Assembly: GCF_025869345.1 (NCBI RefSeq)
Contig: NZ_JAOZVW010000138.1
Coordinates: forward strand, 1-64,000
DNA: 64,000 bases
Origin: Sphingopyxis sp.
GTDB taxonomy: Bacteria > Pseudomonadota > Alphaproteobacteria > Sphingomonadales > Sphingomonadaceae
Reading direction: 5' to 3'
The position numbers were made by a program, and so were the translations under genes. A model generated the notes under the pieces. It was not told where the DNA came from. It ran no database searches and saw nothing but the letters and a program-made list of their open reading frames with translations. Positions within the stretch are counted from its first letter, which is position 1, and the number at the start of each line of letters is the position of its first letter. Positions 10,431 to 19,312 of this stretch are shown piece after piece.

Positions 10431-10727
10431 ATGTCGTTCGATAGCGGGCCCCTCGACCGGTATATCAGCGCGGCGGTCGGCGACGATCCGGCCGCGGCAC
10501 GCGAGTTGCGCGCAAGCTTCGCCGCGGGCGCGCGCGAGCTTGCCGACCTGATGCGCCGGTCGCGCTGCGACGCGAACTGGCATGCCGCCGCCGAACGCCT
10601 GAAAAGCCTGGCCGCGACATTCGGCATCATCCCGTTGATTCAGCTTGCCGAAACGGCAATGGACGGCGTGCCCGGCGATCCCGCCGTTCTGCGCGATATC
10701 AACGCGGCGATCGAGCGCATCGCATAA
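10431..10727 (+). CDS. HPt-like four-helix protein lacking the phospho-histidine
   Basis: Small helical protein of 98 residues, hidden in the ORF track inside a longer frame. The segment WHAAAERLKSLAATFGI (about residues 50-66) lines up with the HPt signature H-x-L-K-G...G, but the phosphorylated histidine position is Glu55. The only nearby histidine is His51, one helical turn earlier. If the alignment holds, the protein is a pseudo-phosphotransfer domain. The start at 10431 (MSFDSGPLDRY) was chosen because the reading frame upstream antisenses 7987-10362. Moderately confident as a real gene; function open. Confidence 0.65.
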   Translation: MSFDSGPLDRYISAAVGDDPAAARELRASFAAGARELADLMRRSRCDANWHAAAERLKSLAATFGIIPLIQLAETAMDGVPGDPAVLRDINAAIERIA

Positions 10728-10895
10728 GCGCGCCTGCATCGGCGGGTTCAATTCCCGTTCAGCCGCCCGCCGCCAATGGAAATATCGATCCCGGCCGTCT
10801 TGCCTTGGCAACGCTACGGGTCTAGCCGCGTTCTGAACTGCGGCTGGCCCCCGCTTGTCTTAAGGCAAGCCGGCCGTTTCTGAGGAGAGATTTTG

Positions 10896-12179
10896 ATGTT
10901 CAACCGTTTCCGCCCGATGTCCGCAACGGCGATGGCGGCTATTCTCGGCTGCTCGATGATGGCGCTGACCGTCCCCGCGGCGGCGAAGGAAAAGCCGAAG
11001 AAGGAAGAGGCGGCGAAGGGGCCGTCGCTCAGCCCGAGCAAGGCTTTTGCGCCCGCCGGCAAGAAGATGGAAGACGCCGCCAAGAAGAAGGATGCGGCGG
11101 CGCTCCAGGCGGCCGTGACCGAAGCGCAGAGCGTCGCGAGCAGCAACGACGACAAATATTTCCTCGGCTTCTACACGCTCCAGCTCGGCATCCTGAACAA
11201 GGATGAAGCCTTGCAGGCGCAGGGGCTCGACATGGCGCTCGATTCGGGCTTCGTCCCGGCCACCGACGCGGGCCTCTATAATTTCTATTCGGGGCGTTTC
11301 GCCTATGTGAAAAAGGATTATCCGAAGGCGATCCAGCGTTTCGAAGCGGCCAAGGCGGCTGGATCGGCGGAGGAATCGCTGCCCGTTCTGTTGATGGACA
11401 GCTATTTGAACGCCGGGCAGGTCGATCAGGGGCTTGCCATCGCGAAGGCCGGAATCGAAGCCGCCCATGCCGCGGGCCGGCCCGCGGCCGAAGACCTCTA
11501 TGTCCGTCCGGCCAAGGCGCTGCAGGCCGCGAAACGGACCGACGACCTGCTCGACCTGCTGACGCTGCGCGTGCGCGACTATCCGCAGCCGGAGATCTGG
11601 CGCAACACGCTCTATATCCTGCTCCAGCAGGTCGGCGGCGACAAGGACCTGAACCTCGACATTCTGCGCCTGATGCGCGCCACGGGCGCGATGACCGACC
11701 GCGGCGAGTATCTGGAATATACGGCGCTCGCCACCGACGCCGGCTTTCCGGGCGAAGTCGTCGCGGTGATCAACGAGGGCCTGGCCAAGAATGTGTTCCC
11801 GAAAACCGACGCGCGCTTTGGCCCGCTCCTCGCGTCGCAGACCGAGCGCGCCAGCGCCGACCGGGCGGGGCTGATCGCCGACGCGGGCAAGCCGGGGCTG
11901 ACCTCCAATCCCAAGGTCGCGCGCAGCACCGCCGACGCGCTTGTCGGCATCGGCGAAGTCGCGAAGGCGATTCCGATCTATGAAGCGATCGCGGCGGCCG
12001 ATCCGGTCGCGCAGTATCGCCTTGGCGTCGCGCAGGCGCTGGCCGGCCAGTCGGATGCGGCGACCGCGAGCTTCGCCAAGGTGCAGGGAAACCGGGCGCG
12101 CCTTGCCAGGCTGTGGACCGTTCATACCCAGCCCAAGGCGGCTCCCGCGGCACCGGCGGCTCCCGCCCCCGCTAACTGA
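10896..12179 (+). CDS. Secreted helical-repeat (TPR-like) protein, function unknown
   Basis: 427 residues with an N-terminal signal peptide (basic MFNRFRP, hydrophobic core, cleavage near VPAAAKE) and therefore probably periplasmic. The mature part is a series of helix pairs reminiscent of TPR units (for example SGRFAYVKKDYPKAIQRFEAA and VGIGEVAKAIPIYEAIAAADP). It begins with a Lys/Glu-rich stretch and ends with an Ala/Pro-rich tail. The ATG at 10896 is preferred over the TTG at 10893 because of the GAGGAG at 10882. A strong terminator follows directly, so it is probably a single-gene unit. Confidence 0.8.
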   Translation: MFNRFRPMSATAMAAILGCSMMALTVPAAAKEKPKKEEAAKGPSLSPSKAFAPAGKKMEDAAKKKDAAALQAAVTEAQSVASSNDDKYFLGFYTLQLGILNKDEALQAQGLDMALDSGFVPATDAGLYNFYSGRFAYVKKDYPKAIQRFEAAKAAGSAEESLPVLLMDSYLNAGQVDQGLAIAKAGIEAAHAAGRPAAEDLYVRPAKALQAAKRTDDLLDLLTLRVRDYPQPEIWRNTLYILLQQVGGDKDLNLDILRLMRATGAMTDRGEYLEYTALATDAGFPGEVVAVINEGLAKNVFPKTDARFGPLLASQTERASADRAGLIADAGKPGLTSNPKVARSTADALVGIGEVAKAIPIYEAIAAADPVAQYRLGVAQALAGQSDAATASFAKVQGNRARLARLWTVHTQPKAAPAAPAAPAPAN

Positions 12180-12196
12180 TCGCGCGGTCATTTAAC

Positions 12197-12236
12197 GAAA
12201 AAGGGCGCCTTTCCACGGGAAGGCGCCCTTTTTTCT
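12197..12236. terminator. Bidirectional intrinsic terminator
   Basis: An 11-bp perfect stem AAGGGCGCCTT / AAGGCGCCCTT (12201-12211 and 12220-12230) around an 8-nt loop, preceded by an A-run and followed by TTTTTT. It lies between the convergent genes ending at 12179 and 12254 and has the correct features to stop transcription in both directions. Confidence 0.93.
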
Positions 12237-12253
12237 GCCCGATCGTATCGCGG

Positions 12254-12730
12254 TCAGGTTTCGACGGGAATCCCCGAAAGCTGCTTGGCGGTGCGGATCG
12301 TCAGCGAGGTCTTGACGCTCGTGACATTGGGCGCCGAGGTCAGGTGCGCGGTCAGGAAGGACTGGAAGCTCTGCAGGTCGCGCGCGACGACCTTGAGCAG
12401 GAAGTCGATCTCGCCATTCAGCATATAGCATTCGCGCACTTCGGGAAGCTGGCCGACATAATCCTCGAAAGATTTGAGGTCGGACTCGGCCTGGCTGCGC
12501 AGGCTCACCATCGCAAAGACCGTGATGCCATAGCCGAGCTTCGCGGCGTCGAGGTCGGCGTGATAGGAGCGGATGACGCCCGACTCCTCCAGCGCGCGCA
12601 CCCGGCGCAGGCAGGGCGGCGCCGTCAGCCCGACCATCTGCGCCAGCTCGACATTGGTCATCCGCCCGTTTTTCTGCAGTTCGGCGAGTATCTGCAAGTC
12701 GATCTGATCGAATTTCTGGCTTGCCATCAT
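12254..12730 (-). CDS. Lrp/AsnC family transcriptional regulator
   Basis: 158-residue feast/famine regulator. The N-terminal winged helix-turn-helix (about residues 8-60, LAELQKNGRMTNVELAQMVG and PPCLRRVRALEESG) is followed by a RAM/Lrp ligand domain (about 70-150). These usually bind amino acids and assemble as octamers. Length is standard. It is divergent from the kinase-like gene at 12878 across about 150 AT-richer bases where autoregulation would be expected, though I cannot define an operator. The physiological ligand is unknown. Confidence 0.93.
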   Translation of the reverse strand: MMASQKFDQIDLQILAELQKNGRMTNVELAQMVGLTAPPCLRRVRALEESGVIRSYHADLDAAKLGYGITVFAMVSLRSQAESDLKSFEDYVGQLPEVRECYMLNGEIDFLLKVVARDLQSFQSFLTAHLTSAPNVTSVKTSLTIRTAKQLSGIPVET

Positions 12731-12877
12731 TGAAACATCCGCTTTCTAAAACTGCGGCGACCATAATATTATTTCAGCCGATTGCAATTGTCCCACAATG
12801 TGACGCGGATGGTTAAGGCACTTTCATGACCGGGTGATTCACGCTAGCCGCTAAGCATACGCTAACCAACGAACAGG

Positions 12878-14521
12878 GTGTGGGGCCGGCTTCGCGTGAC
12901 CGCTGACTCGATGATCGCGACCATCTTGCGCCAGGCGCCGCGCGATCCGCGTGCGCGCATCGCGGCGTGGCGCCAAATCTCCGATATTCTCGCGCAGCGC
13001 GGTAATCAACTGTCCGATGACGACGCTCGGCGCGCCCTTCACGCACTCGCCATATTGCGGCCGCAGGTGCCCGAAAAGATACGCCGCGATTGCGCCGCGG
13101 CGATCGCGCGCCACGGCCGCTTCGCGCCGCTCGTCGCTTTCTATGCCAACGATGTGCCCGCCGTGTCGGCGGCGATGCTTCAGCGCGCGCGGCTGACGGA
13201 GACCGACTGGCTCGCGCTGCTTCCCGCGACCGCTGCAACCGCGCGCTCGATCCTGGCCGGGCGCGACGACCTGCCCGGCGATGTCCGGCGCGCGCTCGAA
13301 AGCCTGGGCGCGGGGTCGGTCGCGCTGCCGCAGCCAGCCGCGGCTTCGGCCGCCGCCGATCCGCGGGACGGCGAGCCGCTGGCGGCTGCGGACAGCGCGC
13401 CGAGCCAGATCAGCGAGCTTGTCCGCCGCATCGACCGTTTCCAGTCGGCGCGGGCGCAACCCCCGGCGCGCAAGGCCAGCACCGGCTTCCTGTTCGAGGC
13501 TGGGCCGGATGGGCTGATTCGCTGGGTCGACGGGATCGCGCGCGGCGCGGCGATCGGCCTGTCGATCGCCGAATCCGCCTTTGGCGGCGAGCCGGGCGCC
13601 GATGGCGCGGCGGCGGGCGCCTTTCGCCAGCGCGCGGAAATCGTCAACGCCCGCATGATGCTCGAAGGTGCGGCGGCGGATGCCGGCGAGTGGCGGTTTT
13701 CGGCAGTGCCCTGGTTCGATTCGGCAACCGGGCAGTTCCGCGGCTATCGCGGCAGCGCACGTCGCCCGCAGCCGAGCGAATTGCCCTATGGACGTCCGGC
13801 AGTCCAGGAATCGGGCGATTCGATCCGCCAGTTGATCCACGAACTGCGCAGCCCGCTCAACGCGATTTCGGGGTTCGCCCAGATCATTTCGGGCCAGATG
13901 TTCGGGCCGGTCAGCGCTTCCTATCGCGCGATGGCAGAAGCGATCGTCGCCGATGCGGCCGCGATCCAGGCGATCATCGAGGATCTCGACACCGCGACCC
14001 GCGCCGCCGGGCCGCAGGTGCCGCCGCCGCCGGGCGAAACGGCGGACCTTGGCGCAGTGATGACGCAGGTCGAGACGGATCTGGGCGCGATCCTTGCCGA
14101 CCAGCGGGTCGACCTCAGCATCTCGCGGGTCGGCGGGCCGTTCGTCGCGCGGGTCGGCGACGCCAATTCGCGGCGCATGATCGGACGGCTGCTGACCGCG
14201 CTTGTCGATATTTCGGAACCCGGCTCGGTGCTTGTCGGGCAGCTCGTGACCGAAGCGGCGCAGGACGATACGCTGCAACTGCGTGTCGTCCGGCCGCTCG
14301 CGATCCGTTTCGCGACCGCCGCCGACCTGCTCGACCCCGGGTTCAGCCCCGAAGGCGAAGCCCCCGGCGCGGCGATTCTGAGCCTCGGCTTTTCGTTGCG
14401 CCTCGTCGACAGCCTCGCGCGGGGGGCAGGGGGACGTCTCGATATTGGGCATAACGCCTTGACCTTGCACCTGCCCTCGGCCAACCCAAGCACCGAGCTC
14501 GGCGTTCAGCAGGGCGAATAG
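12878..14521 (+). CDS. Histidine-kinase-like protein with degenerate ATPase domain
   Basis: 547 residues from a GTG start, without transmembrane segments, so probably cytoplasmic. Residues about 1-165 are a helical N-terminal domain, about 190-300 look PAS-like, and about 305-385 form a dimerisation/phosphoacceptor region with an intact H-box (IHELRSPLNAISGF). The following ATPase region is unusual. No N-box asparagine is found where RRMIGRLLTALVDIS should carry it, the DxGxG box is replaced by LDPGFSPEG, and only a G2-like LGFSLRLVDSLARGAGG remains. It may be a pseudokinase or phosphatase. A second GTG about 6 codons downstream is also possible. Confidence 0.8.
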   Translation: MWGRLRVTADSMIATILRQAPRDPRARIAAWRQISDILAQRGNQLSDDDARRALHALAILRPQVPEKIRRDCAAAIARHGRFAPLVAFYANDVPAVSAAMLQRARLTETDWLALLPATAATARSILAGRDDLPGDVRRALESLGAGSVALPQPAAASAAADPRDGEPLAAADSAPSQISELVRRIDRFQSARAQPPARKASTGFLFEAGPDGLIRWVDGIARGAAIGLSIAESAFGGEPGADGAAAGAFRQRAEIVNARMMLEGAAADAGEWRFSAVPWFDSATGQFRGYRGSARRPQPSELPYGRPAVQESGDSIRQLIHELRSPLNAISGFAQIISGQMFGPVSASYRAMAEAIVADAAAIQAIIEDLDTATRAAGPQVPPPPGETADLGAVMTQVETDLGAILADQRVDLSISRVGGPFVARVGDANSRRMIGRLLTALVDISEPGSVLVGQLVTEAAQDDTLQLRVVRPLAIRFATAADLLDPGFSPEGEAPGAAILSLGFSLRLVDSLARGAGGRLDIGHNALTLHLPSANPSTELGVQQGE

Positions 14522-14578
14522 CCCGCGCGGCGGGCTGGGGGTGGCCCGCACGCGGGCTCAGGGGCGGAAGGGAAAAAG

Positions 14579-15604
14579 GTGCAGCCTGCGGGCAATTTCC
14601 TGACGCATCCGGCGGATGCGGGGCTTATCGGCCTCGAAGACGGCGAGCGACCGCGCTTCTGGGTGACGTGCGACACCGAGGAGGATTTCGACTGGTCGGC
14701 GCCGTTCGCGCGCACCGGATACCGGCTCGATTCGGTCCCCGCGCTCGCCGAATGCCAAAGCTATTTCGAGCGCGCGGGGGTGAAGCCCATCTATCTGGTC
14801 GACTGGCCGATCGTCGAAGACGATCGCGCGGCCGCCATATTGGGCGATGCGCAGGCGCGGGGGGGGTGCGAGATCGGCGCGCAGCTCCACCCCTGGGTCA
14901 CGCCGCCCCACGATGAGCCGGTGAACGAGCGCAACAGCTATACCGGCAATCTGCCGCCGGCTTTGCAGCGCGCCAAGATGACGGCGCTGCGCGATGCGAT
15001 CCGCGACCGGTTCGGGGTGGCCCCCACGGTCTATCGGGCCGGGCGCTATGGCCTGGGCCCCGAAACCGCCACGATGCTCGCCGAGCTCGGCTTTCGGTGC
15101 GACACGTCGGTGCGGGCCGGGTTCGACTATCGCGGCGGGCACGGTCCGGATTATCGTGCCGCGCCGCTCAAACCCTGGTGGGTGCCGACGGCGCATGGCG
15201 CGGTGCTGGAGGTGCCGGTGACGACCGTGTTCGGCGGCCTTATGGGGCTGAAGGGCAAGCGGCTCTATCATCGCATCACCCGCGACGGCACGCGTATACG
15301 GGCGGCGTTGGCGCGGCTCGGACTGGTCGAACGGATTGCGCTGACGCCCGAGGGCATTCCCGCGGAGCGGGCGTGCCGCGCGATCGACATCGCGCTGGAC
15401 CGGGGGTTGCCGGTGCTCAATTTCTCTTTCCATTCGCCGTCGCTACAGCCCGGAAATACGCCTTATGTCCGAAGCGATGCCGATCTCGATCTTTTTTACC
15501 GCTGGTGGGACAATGTGCTGGACCATCTCGCGCTGCGCGGGGTCGAGGCGACCGATGCGGCCGCGATCCTAGCGACGGCCGAACGGAAAGCGCCGGCTGT
15601 TTGA
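14579..15604 (+). CDS. Polysaccharide deacetylase family protein (WalW-like)
   Basis: 341 residues with the NodB-type fold. RFWVTCDTEEDFDW (about residues 26-39) carries the catalytic and metal aspartate region, and EIGAQLHPWVTPP (about 98-110) carries a metal-binding histidine. YRAGRYGLGPETATMLAELG and NFSFHSPSLQPGNTPY supply the later motifs. Such enzymes remove N- or O-acetyl groups from surface or capsular polysaccharides. No signal peptide is seen. The start is GTG at 14579 with GGAAGGGA upstream. Substrate unknown. Confidence 0.85.
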   Translation: MQPAGNFLTHPADAGLIGLEDGERPRFWVTCDTEEDFDWSAPFARTGYRLDSVPALAECQSYFERAGVKPIYLVDWPIVEDDRAAAILGDAQARGGCEIGAQLHPWVTPPHDEPVNERNSYTGNLPPALQRAKMTALRDAIRDRFGVAPTVYRAGRYGLGPETATMLAELGFRCDTSVRAGFDYRGGHGPDYRAAPLKPWWVPTAHGAVLEVPVTTVFGGLMGLKGKRLYHRITRDGTRIRAALARLGLVERIALTPEGIPAERACRAIDIALDRGLPVLNFSFHSPSLQPGNTPYVRSDADLDLFYRWWDNVLDHLALRGVEATDAAAILATAERKAPAV

Positions 15605-15674
15605 TCCAAGCCGCTTGCCAATCGCCGCCGCGCTCCGCTATCGCCCGCATACCCCCGCCGGGTGTTGCAAATGG

Positions 15675-15750
15675 GGGCCTGTAGCTCAATGGTTAGAGCT
15701 GGCCGCTCATAACGGCTAGGTTGCGGGTTCGAGTCCTGCCGGGCCCACCA
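15675..15750 (+). tRNA. tRNA with CAT anticodon (probably Ile2, possibly Met)
   Basis: A 76-nt cloverleaf: acceptor GGGCCTG pairs with CGGGCCC, D-arm TAGCTCAATGGTTAGAGCT, anticodon arm GGCCG-CTCATAA-CGGCT, T-arm TGCGGGTTCGAGTCCTGC, CCA encoded. The anticodon is CAT. The CTCATAA loop context and overall similarity to bacterial Ile2 tRNAs favour the lysidine-modified isoleucine tRNA that reads AUA. Automated tools often label such genes Met. Confidence 0.95.
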
Positions 15751-16509
15751 TTCGAAAATAACGAAGTAAAATCAACAACTTGTGATGATTTGAATGGATC
15801 GAGCAAGGTTAAGCTGAAAAATTTTAATTTTTGTTTTCAACACTATAGGTGAGTCTTTCTGGTACTGCTGAGGTCATTTGGGGGTGTCACGGCGATATCG
15901 AGAAAGCCCCTGATGCGGTAGAACGATGGAGTTCCGAGAGCGCCGTGCGATTTCCATAAATCTATAAGATGAAGGCATCGGCGGTCCGTCCGGTGCGCGA
16001 CGGCTTTGCGCCTCATGTCGGCCGTTCCATGGGCTGCTCGGCGAGTCCGAAAGCAGATGCAGTGTTTGCGGACCTTGAAGGCTGTCCGGATTCATCAGCT
16101 CGATCTGCGGGAATTGTCGTTCGTTCAGACGCGCAGCACGGACCAATCAGCGGTCACAGTATTGGCCGACCGCAAGCAAGCCTGTTTCTCCGACGGACCA
16201 CTCTCGCATCGACGGTGCGAAAGTTGTACGGACCGTAAATCAGGACGATGGCCGCACCTACAGCGGATCGTGGCTGTTCGTGCCCATCCTGAAACGAGCA
16301 AGGACAGTCGCCCCGGCAACTGTCTCCGCCAGCTGTGACGCGAAAACCACGATAAAGCTGATCGGGGGCAATGCGTTCGATCGAGGCGGCGCGCGTCTTC
16401 ATGTTTCCAAGAAGGGCTCCGACTGTGCAAGCGGGGCTCTTCCGGCGTGCAGGTCCCGCTCTTCAAAGGCTCATTTGAATCGCTCGTGAATCGCTCGGCG
16501 CGAGGTCGG
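15751..16509. other. Gene-poor stretch between tRNA and adhesin gene
   Basis: No ORF here has a recognisable domain, convincing start or codon bias. Small track ORFs on both strands overlap one another and look like noise. The first 110 bases after the tRNA are markedly AT-rich compared with the rest of the window (runs such as AAAAATTTTAATTTTTGTTTT), then GC rises again. The stretch could be a decayed insertion next to the tRNA 3' end. I found no second copy of the tRNA end that would mark an attachment site. Confidence 0.55.
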
Positions 16510-19158
16510 CTAAAATTCTCCCGCCACGCCAACGCGGACAGCGTTGTTGCCGTGTCCCGCGTAGGCGAAACCCGCTGTGAGGGCGAAGGGGTTCTCGGTG
16601 TCCAGCCGGTGCGAGATCGCGCCGCCGATCGCCTGCGCCTCGCGGAAGGTCGCTCCGTTGAGGGAATAGCTCGTCCGTCCGGGTGCCGACGGCATCGGAG
16701 CGTAGCCCATTGCCATCGCTGCAGCGGTGCCGGAGCGTGCGTCGCGCCGGACGCGGTCGAGGTCGAAGCGGATCTCTGCCAGATCGCCCGGCCCGAAATC
16801 GGCGAGCGCGAGATTGCCTGCTGCGTCCGACGTCACATAGCTGACCGGACCCGACTGGGCAGCGCGGCTCGCCGCCGATCCGATCCCGGCGAGCGTATAG
16901 GTCGAGGCGCTCGATCCGAGCGACACCTGGCCCGTGCGGCTCGCGACGGCATTCTCGCCGATTGCCACCGCTCCCGCCGCCATCGCCTGGGCATTGCTGC
17001 CGAGCGCAATCGCCGATTGTCCTTCTGCCACGCTGTCGGCGCCGATGGCCACGGCCGCGAGCCCGGTCGCGCGGTTGTCCGCACCGATAGCGACTGCACC
17101 GCGCCCCGTCGCGTGATTGGGGTCGCCGATCGCGACGGCTCCATCGCCTGACGCAACATTGCCGAGACCGATCGCCACCGCGGCGCCGTCGGTCGCCTGC
17201 GCACCGGTGCCGATGGCGACCGCATCGTCGCTGCCGGCATTCGCTCCAGAACCCATCGCGATGGCGTTCGTGCCGGTTGCGGTTGGCCGGGCACCGCTGC
17301 CGTTGATCGCCATATAGTCGGTCCGGGCCAGTGCCTCATCGGCGCTCGCCCTGGCGATCTGGGCGTTGGCCGAGGCGCTTTCGGCGATCGAGCGGGCAAG
17401 ATTGGCGTTGGTCTGCGCGGCGACCGCGACCGTCTCCGCATCTTCGGCCTTCACCGCGGCAGCGTCGGCCGCGGTCTGGGCATTGTTCGCGTTGGCGAGT
17501 GCCAGTTCCGCCGTCTGGCGCGTCACCGCGCCGCTGGCGATGGCTTCGCTGGCGAGGTTGTGGGCCTCGTCCGCACGCGTCTGTGCGGTCGCGGCCTCCG
17601 TGCGGGCAATCGCGGCCTCGCTTGCTGCATTGTTTGCGGTCGCCTGCGCGGTGGCGGCGTTCGCGAGCGCGGTATTGGCGGTATTCTGGGCCGTGGCTGC
17701 GTTCGCCAGCGCCGTATTCGCGGTGCTCTGCGCTGTGGCCGCATTGGCGAGCGCCGTGTCGGCCGTACCTTGTGCCGCGGCAGCGTTGTTCAGTGCGGTG
17801 GTCGCCGTTGCTTGCGCAGTTGTGGCGCTGGCAAGCGCGCTGTCCGCGGTTGCCTGAGCCGTCGCGACCGCCTGATTGGTCGTATGAAGCTGCCCGCCTG
17901 TCACGGCGTCGGCGGATCCCGCCGCGACGCTGCCATCGGCGACGTTGACGATTCGGCGCTCGGCGCCCGCAGCGCCGACCGAGACGGTGTTCGCCTGATC
18001 CGCGACCGATCCCTGTCCCAGCGCGACGGCGCTCTCGCCGGTAGCGCTCGCGCCCTGGCCGAAGGCAGAGGCGCCGAGGGCATGGGCCTTGGCGTTCTCG
18101 CCCACCGCTGTCGCGTCGGTTTGTCCGGCGGCGGCCCCGCCCGCCTCCGCATTGGCGCCGATCGCCGTCGAGCGGGCATTGAAATAGATCTGGCCGTTCC
18201 AGGTGCTGCCGGCCTGAGCGGAATGGCCGATAGCGGTGCTCGATGGACCGACCGCAAGACTCCGTGCGCCGTTCGCAGTACTGTAATCGCCATCGACAAA
18301 GCTGCCCTGGCCCGTGGTGGTGCTGTTGGCGCCAATGACACCGGCGCTTTGGCCGATCGCAGTACTGTTGATGCCCATAGCGGTGGCGGCCTGGCCCACC
18401 ACCGTGCCGTTCGCGCTATAGGCGATGCTGCGCTGGCCGATCGCGGTGCCATTGACGTCGAAGGTCTGGCTTAGCGTGCCGATCGCGGTGCTATAGTCGC
18501 CCATCGCCTGCGCCTCCTGTCCGAAAGCGGAGGCGTCGATGGCATTGGCCCTGGCGTTCGCTCCCACGGCGGTCGCATTGTTTTGGCCGGCGGCGGTCGT
18601 GCCCGCCTGCGCCAGCGCACCCAGCGCGGTGGTCCCGGAATTGATGAAGCCGTTCGCCGACGTTCCGCCGGCCTTGGCCTGGAACCCCGTCGCTGTGCTG
18701 TGTTCGCCCGACGCGAAACTGGCCACGCCCGTCACCGTGCTGCCGTCGCCGGACGCGACACTATCGGTACCGGTGGCTGTTGTATAATAGCCGCTTGCGA
18801 CGCTGTTCGCACCGGTTGCGGTACTGAAATCGCTGCTTGCGATACTGTTCGCACCCGTCGCTGTGCTGCGAATGCCGCTGGCCTCGCTTCCTCTGCCGGT
18901 GGCGGTTGCGGCAAAGCCGCTGGCGGTGCTGCCGTGCCCCGTCGCGGTGGTCGCGGTGCTGCTTGCGGTGCTGTCCCGGCCGATGGCGGTGCTGTTGAGC
19001 CCGCTGGCCTCGCTATCCTGGCCGCATTCGGTGGAATTCGCGCCGGTGCCATTGTTGCACTCCGGCGTCGGGTCGGCGCGGGCGGCCGTAGACAGCATCA
19101 GCGCAGCGGTGACGGCGAAGGGGCTGGCGGCAAGCAGTTTTACGCGCGTGAGACGCAT
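16510..19158 (-). CDS. Trimeric autotransporter adhesin (YadA-like)
   Basis: 882-residue outer-membrane adhesin predicted to form a homotrimer. The start at 19158 (MRLTRVKLLAASPF) has a signal peptide and AGGGGA upstream; the track start 30 codons earlier lacks these. After a short Cys-containing stretch comes a first head (about 45-385) of 14-residue YadA-type repeats (S-TATG--S-ASG). A neck (NTVSVGAAGAERRIVNVADG, about 387-430) leads to an Ala-rich stalk with 14-residue repeats (about 435-615), a second head (about 616-755, AVAIG--NRATG units) and the C-terminal membrane anchor ending in phenylalanine. The divergent kinase/regulator pair is its likely controller. Confidence 0.95.
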   Translation of the reverse strand: MRLTRVKLLAASPFAVTAALMLSTAARADPTPECNNGTGANSTECGQDSEASGLNSTAIGRDSTASSTATTATGHGSTASGFAATATGRGSEASGIRSTATGANSIASSDFSTATGANSVASGYYTTATGTDSVASGDGSTVTGVASFASGEHSTATGFQAKAGGTSANGFINSGTTALGALAQAGTTAAGQNNATAVGANARANAIDASAFGQEAQAMGDYSTAIGTLSQTFDVNGTAIGQRSIAYSANGTVVGQAATAMGINSTAIGQSAGVIGANSTTTGQGSFVDGDYSTANGARSLAVGPSSTAIGHSAQAGSTWNGQIYFNARSTAIGANAEAGGAAAGQTDATAVGENAKAHALGASAFGQGASATGESAVALGQGSVADQANTVSVGAAGAERRIVNVADGSVAAGSADAVTGGQLHTTNQAVATAQATADSALASATTAQATATTALNNAAAAQGTADTALANAATAQSTANTALANAATAQNTANTALANAATAQATANNAASEAAIARTEAATAQTRADEAHNLASEAIASGAVTRQTAELALANANNAQTAADAAAVKAEDAETVAVAAQTNANLARSIAESASANAQIARASADEALARTDYMAINGSGARPTATGTNAIAMGSGANAGSDDAVAIGTGAQATDGAAVAIGLGNVASGDGAVAIGDPNHATGRGAVAIGADNRATGLAAVAIGADSVAEGQSAIALGSNAQAMAAGAVAIGENAVASRTGQVSLGSSASTYTLAGIGSAASRAAQSGPVSYVTSDAAGNLALADFGPGDLAEIRFDLDRVRRDARSGTAAAMAMGYAPMPSAPGRTSYSLNGATFREAQAIGGAISHRLDTENPFALTAGFAYAGHGNNAVRVGVAGEF
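17600..17851 (-). repeat. In-frame 42-nt repeats coding the adhesin stalk
   Basis: Six consecutive 14-codon units in the adhesin gene encode TA-x-ALANAATAQ-x-type peptides (for example TADTALANAATAQS, TANTALANAATAQN). Two heptads per unit fit a trimeric coiled coil. Middle units are nearly identical, so unit number could change by slippage or recombination. Confidence 0.85.
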
Positions 19159-19312
19159 GAGATTTCCCCTGATTCGTGGTAACACGCCGCCATCCGGCCC
19201 GAAGAGCGAAGTCTCCGCGCGGATGCTGCGGATCTGCTCCTCGGACACGCCGACGCCGGGTCATGTCGTCCGGTCAGACTAGGGGCGCGAGGGCCGGCGA
19301 TTCTACCGATCA

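Noticed and set aside
10739-10772. GGGTTCAATTCCC resembling a tRNA T-arm
   Set aside because: No acceptor, D-arm or anticodon arm can be built around it; probably chance or an old remnant.
15874-16532. Small ORFs on both strands after the tRNA
   Set aside because: They overlap each other, have no recognisable domain, poor starts and no codon-bias support.
16900-19000. Regular short repeats that could suggest a CRISPR array or tandem repeat locus
   Set aside because: The repeats are in frame and encode YadA head and stalk units; no constant-repeat/unique-spacer pattern.
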